In this document: in pieces, positions 23,274 through 29,365 of the stretch
Position numbering within the stretch: position 1 is the first letter of the stretch
How the letters are laid out: each line of letters starts with the position of its first letter
Source of the DNA: an uncultured Roseburia sp.
GTDB lineage: Bacteria > Bacillota > Clostridia > Lachnospirales > Lachnospiraceae
NCBI GenBank assembly: GCA_934317215.1
Contig: CAKREH010000040.1
Coordinates: forward strand, 1 to 29,365
Reading direction: 5' to 3'
Length of the DNA stretch: 29,365 nt
The notes under the pieces: generated by a model
Databases searched by the model: none
What the model saw: only the letters and a program-made list of their open reading frames with translations
What the model was told of the DNA's origin: nothing
Made by a program: the position numbers and the translations under genes

Positions 23274-23345
23274 GGCGCATAGCTTGACGGCAAAGTGTCA
23301 AGCCTGCGTCTGAACAGCAGCCCGCAAGCGGCTCTTTGTTCCTGT
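23274..23345. repeat. Hairpin element, copy 2
   Basis: GCTTGAC-N8-GTCAAGC is followed by GCCCGCAAGCGGC and the tail CTCTTTGTTCCTG shared with the element at 158-190. It lies between the kinase gene and the SseB-like gene and may end the two-component transcript. Confidence 0.5.
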
Positions 23346-23360
23346 GCGGCGAAAAGCAGA

Positions 23361-23389
23361 TTGTGAAAAGGAAAATTAGAGGGTATAAT
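23361..23389 (+). promoter_or_regulatory. Promoter of the SseB-like gene
   Basis: TTGTGA (23361-23366), 17 bases, TATAAT (23384-23389), 24 bases before the ATG at 23414. Confidence 0.7.
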
Positions 23390-23413
23390 ATGTAGGGAAA
23401 CGGAGAGCAGCTT

Positions 23414-23866
23414 ATGAAAAAACCGTGCAAGAATGGAGCTTTTATGGATAACAATAAAATCGATGAGGGATTACAGGGAAATGAAAAAATAGAAACCGCA
23501 ATCGCGGCACTGCAGCAGGAGGCAAGCGAAGAGATGTTAGCGCATACCCTGACAGTGATACGCAGACGCATGAAAGAGGGCGGTCAGTTTATCGTAGCGG
23601 TGGAACCGCCGACGGGCGGGAACCAGATGCAGATACAGGCAGTGCAGACACCGGACGGCAATAGCTGGTGGGCGGCATTTACCAGTTTTGAGGAAGAATT
23701 AAAGGGAAGCGGGAGTGTAATGTCTACATTTTTAACAGGAATTGAGCAGGCATTCCGCGCGGTACTTGCCGCAGAAGAGGCAAAGGGAATTATCGTGAAC
23801 CCGTGGAACCGGACGATCATGCTGGATAAAAACCTGATACGGATCATACTTGGGGAACCGGCATAA
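23414..23866 (+). CDS. SseB-like domain protein
   Basis: A 150-residue cytoplasmic protein resembling the SseB N-terminal domain family of unknown function. Supporting pattern: an N-terminal helix, a strand-rich middle (GGQFIVAVEPP, MQIQAVQTPDGNSWWAAFTSFEEEL), and the typical end GIIVNPWNRTIMLDKNLIRIIL. No catalytic residues are apparent. The start at 23414 has GGAGAG about seven bases upstream; an in-frame ATG at 23444 with GGAG five bases before it is an alternative that removes ten residues. It stands alone between a sigma-A promoter and a strong terminator. Confidence 0.75.
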   Translation: MKKPCKNGAFMDNNKIDEGLQGNEKIETAIAALQQEASEEMLAHTLTVIRRRMKEGGQFIVAVEPPTGGNQMQIQAVQTPDGNSWWAAFTSFEEELKGSGSVMSTFLTGIEQAFRAVLAAEEAKGIIVNPWNRTIMLDKNLIRIILGEPA

Positions 23867-23889
23867 AGTATATATTGATTTTCAAACGA

Positions 23890-23922
23890 AAAGGATAGAC
23901 AGCTGACAACTGTCTATCCTTT
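23890..23922. terminator. Bidirectional terminator
   Basis: A 13-bp perfect stem AAAGGATAGACAG/CTGTCTATCCTTT with a 7-base loop, between the convergent SseB-like and rubrerythrin genes. Confidence 0.85.
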
Positions 23923-23952
23923 GAATTGCTTATTGTCTATGCGGTTTAAAGA

Positions 23953-24495
23953 TTAACCGAAGTATCTGTTCAACAGTCCTTCAAATGCTTTTCCGTGTCT
24001 TGCCTCATCGCGTGCCATCTCATGAACGGTATCATGGATTGCATCAAGGTTTGCAGCTTTTGCACGTTTTGCAAGATCAGTTTTTCCTGCTGTTGCACCG
24101 TTCTCAGCGTCAACTCTCATCTGAAGGTTCTTTTTGGTGCTGTCTGTTACAACTTCACCGAGCAGCTCTGCAAATTTCGCAGCGTGTTCTGCCTCTTCCC
24201 ATGCAGCTTTCTCATAGTAGGAACCAACTTCCGGGTAACCTTCACGGTAAGCAACACGAGCCATTGCAAGATACATACCAACCTCAGAGCACTCACCTTC
24301 GAAGTTTGCTCTTAAATCGGATACGATGTCTTCGCTGACACCTTTTGCAACACCTACAACGTGCTCAGCAGCCCATACTTTCTCACCTTCCTGCAATTTG
24401 AACTTTTCAGCCGGAGCTTTACATACCGGGCAGATCTCCGGAGCTGCATCGCCTTCATAAACATAACCACATACTGTACATACATACTTTGCCAT
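23953..24495 (-). CDS. Reverse rubrerythrin (peroxide detoxification)
   Basis: A 180-residue protein in which the rubredoxin-type iron site is at the N-terminus (C6, C9, C22, C25: CTVCGY and CPVC), followed by a ferritin-like di-iron domain with EGECSEVG, EEAEHAAKF and DEARHGKAF ligands. This is the order of reverse rubrerythrins, which reduce hydrogen peroxide to water in anaerobes with electrons from NADH through partner reductases. Length and motifs are complete. AAAAGGAGA precedes the ATG. A consensus sigma-A promoter carries a PerR-like operator directly after its -10 box, and perR itself lies upstream, so peroxide induction is very likely. Confidence 0.96.
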   Translation of the reverse strand: MAKYVCTVCGYVYEGDAAPEICPVCKAPAEKFKLQEGEKVWAAEHVVGVAKGVSEDIVSDLRANFEGECSEVGMYLAMARVAYREGYPEVGSYYEKAAWEEAEHAAKFAELLGEVVTDSTKKNLQMRVDAENGATAGKTDLAKRAKAANLDAIHDTVHEMARDEARHGKAFEGLLNRYFG

Positions 24496-24537
24496 AATTT
24501 TAATCTCCTTTTCTTTGAAAAATGTTATTTGTCTGCT

Positions 24538-24572
24538 GTAATAGATTTCCCCGCTTATTTGAAATCTATTAC
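24538..24572 (-). promoter_or_regulatory. 11-bp inverted repeat in the rubrerythrin leader
   Basis: GTAATAGATTT (24538-24548) and AAATCTATTAC (24562-24572) are perfect complements with a 13-base spacer. It lies in the transcribed leader. It may fold as RNA, or act as a second regulator site, as it shares CTATTACTG with the PerR box. Confidence 0.6.
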
Positions 24573-24591
24573 TGTGTGCTTTAAATTGATA

Positions 24592-24608
24592 TCAGTAACT
24601 ATTACTGA
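24592..24608. promoter_or_regulatory. PerR box of the rubrerythrin gene
   Basis: CAGTAACTATTACTG (24593-24607) is a 7-1-7 inverted repeat of PerR/Fur type, with flanking T and A extending the symmetry. It matches the perR box in 11 of 15 positions, and the four differences keep the purine/pyrimidine pattern. It begins directly after the -10 element. Confidence 0.8.
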
Positions 24609-24636
24609 TTTTAAATGAAAAACTTCTTTTTGTCAA
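24608..24636 (-). promoter_or_regulatory. Sigma-A promoter of the rubrerythrin gene
   Basis: Minus strand: TTGACA (24636-24631), 17 bases, TAAAAT (24613-24608). Near-perfect consensus, suited to strong expression on derepression. Confidence 0.85.
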
Positions 24637-24678
24637 CATTATTTTATGTTATTTTAGAAGTTTTTTGGGGAAAAATGA

Positions 24679-25071
24679 TCAGGAAGTCTGTCTTTTGGCT
24701 TTACAGGAAGGGCATTTCCCGTAAAAATAAGTCACATGTCCTTCAATCTCACCGTCAAAGTCCTGTGCGGCAAGAACATTGATATGATCCAGTCCCGTTA
24801 CATTTAAATCCAGAACGCTCCCGCATTCCTTACAGATAAAATGGTAATGCGGCTTTGGATTACCGTCAAAACGATCAGGTCCAATTCCGGTGGACAGTTT
24901 CTGGATCTCACCGATATCTGCCAGTAATGACAGATTGCGGTATACCGTACCGAGACTGATATTCGGAAATTCTTCCTTGATATTCATATAGACGGTCTCT
25001 GCGGTAGGGTGGTCATAACGCGAGATGAGAAACTTCTTGATGGACTCCCGCTGCTTACTTCGTTTCAGCAT
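24679..25071 (-). CDS. perR: PerR-type peroxide-sensing Fur-family repressor
   Basis: A 130-residue Fur-family regulator. The N-terminal winged helix includes HPTAETVY and SLGTVYRNLSLL. The structural zinc site is C80/C83 and C120/C123. The five regulatory metal ligands known from Bacillus PerR align by spacing: H21, D69, H75, H77 and D88. The Asp at 69, in RFDG, is the feature that marks PerR rather than Fur. In PerR, Fe-catalysed oxidation of the His ligands releases the operator. AAAGGATG... lies just before the start. A consensus promoter with a PerR box after the -10 implies autoregulation, and the adjacent rubrerythrin gene is a clear target. Confidence 0.93.
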   Translation of the reverse strand: MLKRSKQRESIKKFLISRYDHPTAETVYMNIKEEFPNISLGTVYRNLSLLADIGEIQKLSTGIGPDRFDGNPKPHYHFICKECGSVLDLNVTGLDHINVLAAQDFDGEIEGHVTYFYGKCPSCKAKRQTS

Positions 25072-25092
25072 ATTACCATCCTTTCTTAATAA

Positions 25093-25107
25093 TAGTAATT
25101 GTTACTA
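25093..25107. promoter_or_regulatory. PerR box of perR (autoregulation)
   Basis: TAGTAATTGTTACTA is a 7-1-7 inverted repeat. With the rubrerythrin box it gives the shared consensus YAGTAAYTRTTACTR. It lies 5 bases after the -10 box. Confidence 0.8.
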
Positions 25108-25112
25108 AAATT

Positions 25113-25141
25113 ATTATATAATCACAGAGAAAAAATGTCAA
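25113..25141 (-). promoter_or_regulatory. Sigma-A promoter of perR
   Basis: Minus strand: TTGACA (25141-25136), 17 bases, TATAAT (25118-25113). A perfect consensus. Confidence 0.88.
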
Positions 25142-25173
25142 GATGAAGATGGTTTGATTTTTCAGTTTAATCT

Positions 25174-25201
25174 TTGATAAACTAATGTTTTGTGATATAT
25201 T
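25174..25201 (+). promoter_or_regulatory. Promoter of the membrane GGDEF gene
   Basis: TTGATA (25174-25179), 16 bases, TATATT (25196-25201), divergent from perR. Confidence 0.55.
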
Positions 25202-25246
25202 GAAATATAGCTTTGACAATAAATGGCAGTGCAAGGGGGATGCAGT

Positions 25247-26842
25247 TTGAAAGTAAAGACAATTCTGAGCAGGATATTTTATATCATAGTGGCAGTGTTT
25301 GTCATTCTGCATGTTGTTATTTTATCATTGAGTTTTTTTGACAACAATCATCAGGAAAAATATTGCCGCAGCATTATTCCGGACAGGGAATACCAGACAG
25401 ATGAGGATAACCGCAGGTTTGTATTTTCTGCACAGGAGATAAAGGATGGAGAGGACTGTCTGCGTTTTTATACGGCGCATATGGAAGTCAGTGTGTACGC
25501 TGATGACACGCTGATCTATCATGTTGGACAGCAGGCAATGCCAAAGGTGTCACCCGGAGTTATGTGGAATTATGTCGGGATACCATCCGGGGCGGAACAG
25601 ATCCAGGTTATGATCCGTGCGGTCTATCCGGAGGTCAGACAAAAGCAAATTGATTTTTCAATCGGCGGGTATACCCAGATGTATAACGGAATGTTGTACA
25701 GATCCATGCCGGTAACATTTATCTTTCTACTGGAGATATTATTGGGTTTCTTCATGGTACTGTGGTGGCTGATCGCACGGACCAGAATGAAAATGAAGCA
25801 GACTCTGCTGCATTTTGGCGCTTTTGCATTTCTGACCGGAACCTGGGCACTGAACGAGACAGATGCTGCACTTCTGATCCTGTTTCCTGTCAGAGTTGAG
25901 AGTGTATTCGTATCAGCGGTAGCCCTGATACTCATGGTGCCGTCCTTTGTGTGGTTTACCAAGGGATTCTTTGATGTTGAGGACAAGTGGGGATCAGATA
26001 TTATCTGTATGCTGGCGTATCTGAATCTGGCGGTACAGCTTATATTGCAGCTTACAGGGATCCGTGGCTTCCGGCAGATGTACACGGTCACACATGTCCT
26101 GTTGGGGATAGCGCTGCTTTATACGATAGTCATGCTGATTTCTGCGTACAGAAAAACGAAGGTGCACCGCCATCTGCCGTTTGTTGTGGTTGGCGGGTTT
26201 ATTCTTCTGGGAACGCTTGCGGCAGATCTGCTGCACTTTTATTACGGATCATTTCAGACAAGTATATATGGCATGTATGGTGTTTTTATCTATATCATTA
26301 TTTTTGCGGTCGAAGTATGCAGACAGGTGGCAGAGCAGGTGGATGCAGGGCGGAAGCTGCAGATCTATGAAGAACTTGCAACCAAAGATATGCTGACGAA
26401 GCTCTATAACCGGAATGCATATGATGAATGGCTCAAGGTAAACAGGCGGCCGAAGAAGGCGAAGATCGTTGTTTTTGACCTTAACAATTTAAAACAGTGC
26501 AATGATACGATGGGGCACGCAGCCGGAGACGCATATATCAAAAATGCTGCGGAGATCATATTGCATGTGTTTGGAAATTGTGGAAATTGTTACCGGATCG
26601 GTGGGGATGAATTCTGCGTTGTGATCTATGGGAATGATCCTTCAGATATGGAAGAGCTATTCCGGCAGATGAAGCAGGAACAGGATGAGTTTAATGCGAA
26701 AAATGCAATACCACAGATACAGATTGCCTATGGCTATGCGGAGTTTGACCCGGAAACAGACCGGGATATCGAGGATACCAGATCCCGTGCAGATGACAAA
26801 ATGTATCAAAAGAAGAGAGAAATAAAAGAGGGATACCAATGA
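25247..26842 (+). CDS. Membrane-bound diguanylate cyclase with 7TM-type sensor
   Basis: A 531-residue membrane GGDEF protein. A first membrane segment (about 5-27) precedes an extracellular region of ~125 residues (strand-rich, including CLRFYTAHMEVSVYADDTLIYH), resembling sensors of the 7TMR-DISM class. About seven further membrane segments follow, then a coiled linker, then GGDEF: DMLTKLYNRNAYDEW, FDLNNLKQCNDTMGHAAGD, and the active site RIGGDEF. The product is c-di-GMP. The inhibitory RxxD position reads GNCG, so it is absent, as in the other GGDEF protein of this window. I chose the TTG at 25247 because AAGGGGGA lies six bases upstream; an in-frame ATG at 25223 has no site and would add eight residues. 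Confidence 0.9.
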   Translation: MKVKTILSRIFYIIVAVFVILHVVILSLSFFDNNHQEKYCRSIIPDREYQTDEDNRRFVFSAQEIKDGEDCLRFYTAHMEVSVYADDTLIYHVGQQAMPKVSPGVMWNYVGIPSGAEQIQVMIRAVYPEVRQKQIDFSIGGYTQMYNGMLYRSMPVTFIFLLEILLGFFMVLWWLIARTRMKMKQTLLHFGAFAFLTGTWALNETDAALLILFPVRVESVFVSAVALILMVPSFVWFTKGFFDVEDKWGSDIICMLAYLNLAVQLILQLTGIRGFRQMYTVTHVLLGIALLYTIVMLISAYRKTKVHRHLPFVVVGGFILLGTLAADLLHFYYGSFQTSIYGMYGVFIYIIIFAVEVCRQVAEQVDAGRKLQIYEELATKDMLTKLYNRNAYDEWLKVNRRPKKAKIVVFDLNNLKQCNDTMGHAAGDAYIKNAAEIILHVFGNCGNCYRIGGDEFCVVIYGNDPSDMEELFRQMKQEQDEFNAKNAIPQIQIAYGYAEFDPETDRDIEDTRSRADDKMYQKKREIKEGYQ

Positions 26843-26969
26843 AAATGAAAGGACAGAGTAAGTAGTTATATTTAGACCGTCAGGCAATGGATGTTATCGT
26901 TTATGTTCTAATTTATAAAAATACGGAATACAAATAGAAGAAAACAAAAACAGAGATGAGAGATTGCCT

Positions 26970-28097
26970 ATGGCAGGAATGAAACGGTTTATTACATATA
27001 TATATGGATATGAAAATGCAAAAAAGGCAGGTAATACGGGATTTGCCAGGATTGAGCTGCGGGGAGAAGAGTGCAGGCTTGAAATCCATCTGCGTAGTGT
27101 CTATGCTGCGCAGACGCACTGCAGGGTTTATCTGTTTCGCAAACAGGGTAATCGGATGGAGGGTAGTCTGATCGGAGAAATGGATGTCCGCAATGGTGCT
27201 GGAGATTTTGCCACAGCAATGAAAACAATGCATATACCGACATCATCACTCAGTTTTTTCGAGATGGACGGGATTTTTTTGCGCAGCGAAGATGGACGTA
27301 TTTTCATGAGCCGCTGGACGGAGGGTGAGCCGCTTACCGTGGATATGGAGCATTTTGGGGAGTGGAGAGAAAGCCAGCCAGAGAAAACGCCGGTGGAGGA
27401 AGAGGTGTATACAAAAGAAAACCTGCATAAAAGAGAAGATATGCATGCAGGAAAAAATATGCATGCAGGAAAAAATATGCATGCAGGAGAAGATATGCAT
27501 GCAGGAAAAAATATGCATGCAGGAGAAGATATGCATGCAGGAGAAGATATGCATGCAAAAGAAACTTTGCACGAAACAGAAAAAATTATATCAGAAACAG
27601 AAAACAAGCCGGCAGCAGGGAAAATGTCCGTGCAGGACAGCATGAAAAAGCAGCAGGAAAACAGAACCCAGATCACCCGGTCTGCACAGGAATATGAAAG
27701 TGAACTCGCCGCGACAGAACTTCCCGCGCGCAATTTTTTCCCACAGTACCAGTGGAAGGATATCTGGGAACAGTTTTTAAAAAGCCATCCGGCAAACACG
27801 CCGTTCTCAGAAAAAAATATTACCTGTATCAAAATCGAACTAAAAGATATTCGTGAACTCCCGAAAAAATACTGGTATCTCGGAAATAACAGTTTTCTGT
27901 TACATGGATTTTTTAATTACCGGTATCTGGTATTGGGAAAAATAGAAGAAGATGCGCAAAGCAGATGGTTTTTAGGGGTGCCCGGCATTTATCAGAATCA
28001 GGAGCGTGTCATGGCGATCATCTTTGGATTCCCGGAATTTATGCCGGAGCAGGTTGAAAACCGGTTTGGCTGCTGGTATCGTTTTTTAGAAGAATAA
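26970..28097 (+). CDS. DUF6128-like protein with a hexapeptide tandem repeat
   Basis: A protein of about 375 residues. The N-terminal part (about 1-125, opening KRFITYIYGYE) and the C-terminal part (about 255-375, with IELKDIRELPKKYWYLGNNS and the GVPGIYQNQERV...FGFPEF stretch) recall a family I know from Lachnospiraceae as DUF6128; this is from memory. The function is unknown. Between them is a charged linker with a six-residue repeat, MHAG(KN/ED), nine units counting the degenerate ends (27423-27584). No signal peptide is seen, so a cytoplasmic protein is likely. The start is uncertain: ATGs at 26970 and 26979 and a TTG at 26964 all lack a strong site. It is convergent with the GNAT gene. 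Confidence 0.8.
   Translation: MAGMKRFITYIYGYENAKKAGNTGFARIELRGEECRLEIHLRSVYAAQTHCRVYLFRKQGNRMEGSLIGEMDVRNGAGDFATAMKTMHIPTSSLSFFEMDGIFLRSEDGRIFMSRWTEGEPLTVDMEHFGEWRESQPEKTPVEEEVYTKENLHKREDMHAGKNMHAGKNMHAGEDMHAGKNMHAGEDMHAGEDMHAKETLHETEKIISETENKPAAGKMSVQDSMKKQQENRTQITRSAQEYESELAATELPARNFFPQYQWKDIWEQFLKSHPANTPFSEKNITCIKIELKDIRELPKKYWYLGNNSFLLHGFFNYRYLVLGKIEEDAQSRWFLGVPGIYQNQERVMAIIFGFPEFMPEQVENRFGCWYRFLEE
27423..27584 (+). repeat. 18-bp tandem repeat encoding MHAG(KN/ED)
   Basis: Seven clear units of 18 bp start at 27441 (ATGCATGCAGGAAAAAAT or ATGCATGCAGGAGAAGAT; the last is truncated in similarity), with one degenerate unit at each end. Two variants alternate (GKN, GKN, GED, GKN, GED, GED). 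The unit length keeps the frame, so copy number can change without disrupting the gene. Confidence 0.92.
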
Positions 28098-28153
28098 CTG
28101 TCTGACAAAATGGAGACGTTTTTGACAGGGGCTGTGTGTAAACAATGCAGCTG

Positions 28154-28732
28154 TCAATTGTCGGTGGAAGGGTTGAGATACGCGTAGCGCAGATGATCTG
28201 CCCATCGGTTCTGGATAAAAAAACAGCCGCGTTCTACACCTTCATACTGAAAACCCAGAGATTCCAAAAGGTAGATGGAAGGTTTATTTTCCGGCATAAC
28301 ACGTGCGAATACACGATGAAGATGAAGGTCATAAAAGGCAAGTGACATAACTTTTTTTATCGCTTCTGAGGCATAGCCCATGTGGCGGAATGCTGCGTCA
28401 AATTTATAGCCGATCTCTGTGCAGGAATATGCTGCAAAGCGGATGTCGTGCAGGCATACGGTTCCGATGATCATTTGTGGATCATCCTTCCGGAAAACAT
28501 AGAAACGGATACACTGCTGTTTTAATGCGAGATCCCATTCACACTTTAAAACTGCCTGCTGGTAGGATGCGGTATAAAAGTTAGCAGGTCTTGTCGGTTC
28601 GTAGGCTTCAAAACTTTCACGGTTGCGGTTCTGGAAGTTTAAGACTGCGTTTGCGGAGCCCGGAGTTAAGACTTTTAAAATCAGGCGTTCCGTCTGAAAT
28701 TCATATTTTAAAGAAGTGTTTTTCCACTGCAT
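28154..28732 (-). CDS. GNAT-family N-acetyltransferase (RimJ/RimL-like)
   Basis: A 192-residue acetyltransferase of the RimJ/RimL/SpeG-like subgroup. It shows ERLILKVLTPGSA at the start, central strands (IIGTVCLHDIRFAAYSCTEIGYKF), and the acetyl-CoA-binding turn RHMGYASEAIKKVMSLAF, then NKPSIYLLESLGFQYEG near the end. The substrate is unknown; relatives acetylate ribosomal protein N-termini or small molecules. I chose the ATG at 28732 with AAGGAGG 11 bases upstream. The longer reading from 28822 would extend into the divergent promoter region shared with tadA. Confidence 0.9.
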   Translation of the reverse strand: MQWKNTSLKYEFQTERLILKVLTPGSANAVLNFQNRNRESFEAYEPTRPANFYTASYQQAVLKCEWDLALKQQCIRFYVFRKDDPQMIIGTVCLHDIRFAAYSCTEIGYKFDAAFRHMGYASEAIKKVMSLAFYDLHLHRVFARVMPENKPSIYLLESLGFQYEGVERGCFFIQNRWADHLRYAYLNPSTDN

Positions 28733-28820
28733 CGGGCAAATTGCCTCCTTCTCGACAAAAATGAAAAAATGCGATAAAATATTGCATATTATATAGTATA
28801 ACATTTCGGGGAAACTGTCC

Positions 28821-29285
28821 ATGAATCAGGATGAGAAATACATGAAAGCAGCGATACGGCAGGCAAAAAAAGCGTATGCATTGGATGAGGTGCCGATCGG
28901 CTGCGTGATCGTGCAGAATGATAAGATCATTGCGCGCGGATATAATAGAAGAAATACAGAAGGTAACACGTTGGCACATGCGGAACTGACCGCAATCCGC
29001 AAAGCGAGTAAGAAAACAGGAGACTGGCGGTTAGAGGACTGCACGATGTATGTGACGTTAGAGCCATGCCAGATGTGTGCAGGCGCAATTGTTCAGAGCC
29101 GGATGAAAAAAGTGGTGATCGGAAGCATGAATCCCAAAGCCGGATGCGCCGGCTCGGTATTAAATCTGCTCCAGATGCAGCAGTTTAACCACCAGGTCGA
29201 AATCGAAAAGGGTGTGCTTGGGGAAGAATGTTCGGCAATGCTTTCTGCTTTTTTTAGAGAACTTCGCCAGAAAAAGAAGTCTTAG
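28821..29285 (+). CDS. tadA: tRNA-specific adenosine deaminase TadA
   Basis: A 154-residue zinc-dependent deaminase that converts the wobble adenosine (A34) of tRNA-Arg(ACG) to inosine. Zinc ligands and the proton shuttle are visible: H53 and E55 (LAHAELTAI), C83 and C86 (LEPCQMCAGA). The RNYNRR-like loop (RGYNRRNTEGN) and the C-terminal helix (MLSAFFRELRQKKKS) are typical. CGGGGA lies eight bases upstream of the ATG. In many Firmicutes the gene is followed by the SRP RNA and dnaX, but the window ends first and I cannot confirm that order here. Confidence 0.95.
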   Translation: MNQDEKYMKAAIRQAKKAYALDEVPIGCVIVQNDKIIARGYNRRNTEGNTLAHAELTAIRKASKKTGDWRLEDCTMYVTLEPCQMCAGAIVQSRMKKVVIGSMNPKAGCAGSVLNLLQMQQFNHQVEIEKGVLGEECSAMLSAFFRELRQKKKS

Positions 29286-29312
29286 TCGCAGAGATTTCGC
29301 TTTAAAAAATAA

Positions 29313-29348
29313 AAGCCCTTGTTCTGCCTGTGAATTCCAGGCAAAGCA
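29313..29348. terminator. Terminator-like hairpin at the window end
   Basis: CCCTTGTTCTGCCTG pairs with CAGGCAAAGCAGGGG around TGAATTC, with one mismatch and two G-U pairs. The T-rich tract (CTTTTATTTTTT) is on the minus strand, so it may end a minus-strand gene entering from the right, as well as tadA. Confidence 0.65.
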
Positions 29349-29365
29349 GGGGATATCAATTTTGG

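Noticed and set aside
27246..27572. Minus-strand frame made of repeated MHIFSC units
   Set aside because: It is the antisense shadow of the 18-bp repeat in the plus-strand gene.
29286..29365. SRP RNA gene after tadA
   Set aside because: Expected from common gene order, but the conserved SRP tetraloop/asymmetric-loop signature is not visible; the sequence looks like a terminator hairpin, and the window ends.

Overview
The window looks like chromosomal DNA from a motile, spore-forming anaerobe of the Firmicutes, most likely family Lachnospiraceae (Roseburia/Agathobacter-like). The evidence is moderate GC, strong AGGAGG-type ribosome binding sites, a SpoIID/SpoIIQ sporulation pair, a chemotaxis receptor, a reverse rubrerythrin with PerR, and a C-terminal domain I remember as typical of Lachnospiraceae (DUF6128). 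The genus is inference. I see no phage, IS element, CRISPR array, tRNA or rRNA.

Layout. Bases 1-764 hold no convincing gene but are rich in repeats: a hairpin element, a scattered GGGCGAAAT-like motif in both orientations, and a 40-bp tandem repeat. A basic coiled protein of unknown function (765-1637) follows. Next come two secreted proteins on the minus strand (fibronectin type III modules; C39-like protease fold) that diverge from an XRE regulator. Then tatD, and a convergent two-gene DNA repair operon (TIGR03915 plus a TIGR03916 radical SAM protein) whose promoter is bracketed by two LexA-box-like operators. A dCache chemotaxis receptor, an unknown small protein, rsmA, a membrane protein with Tyr/Gly/Gln repeats, spoIID, spoIIQ-like, a TPR-GGDEF protein, a DEAD-box helicase with a structured leader, a MATE exporter, an OmpR-type regulator with its histidine kinase, an SseB-like protein, rubrerythrin, perR, a membrane GGDEF protein, a repeat-bearing DUF6128-like protein, a GNAT acetyltransferase and tadA complete the window.

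How the parts work together. Three local circuits can be read from the DNA. (1) SOS control of the TIGR03915/TIGR03916 pair. (2) PerR control of its own gene and of the adjacent rubrerythrin, through matching 15-bp operators placed directly after each -10 box. (3) Possible XRE control of the two secreted proteins through a palindrome inside their promoter. The sporulation pair fits the known SpoIID (mother cell) and SpoIIQ (forespore) engulfment machinery, and spoIIQ has its own sigma-F-like promoter.

The most unusual observation is in the histidine kinase gene (20514-23252). A 99-bp copy of its own H-box coding segment, 97/99 identical and in frame, lies in the predicted extracellular sensor region among tandem repeats. 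The enzyme therefore carries a second, misplaced SHDIKTPLTS motif.
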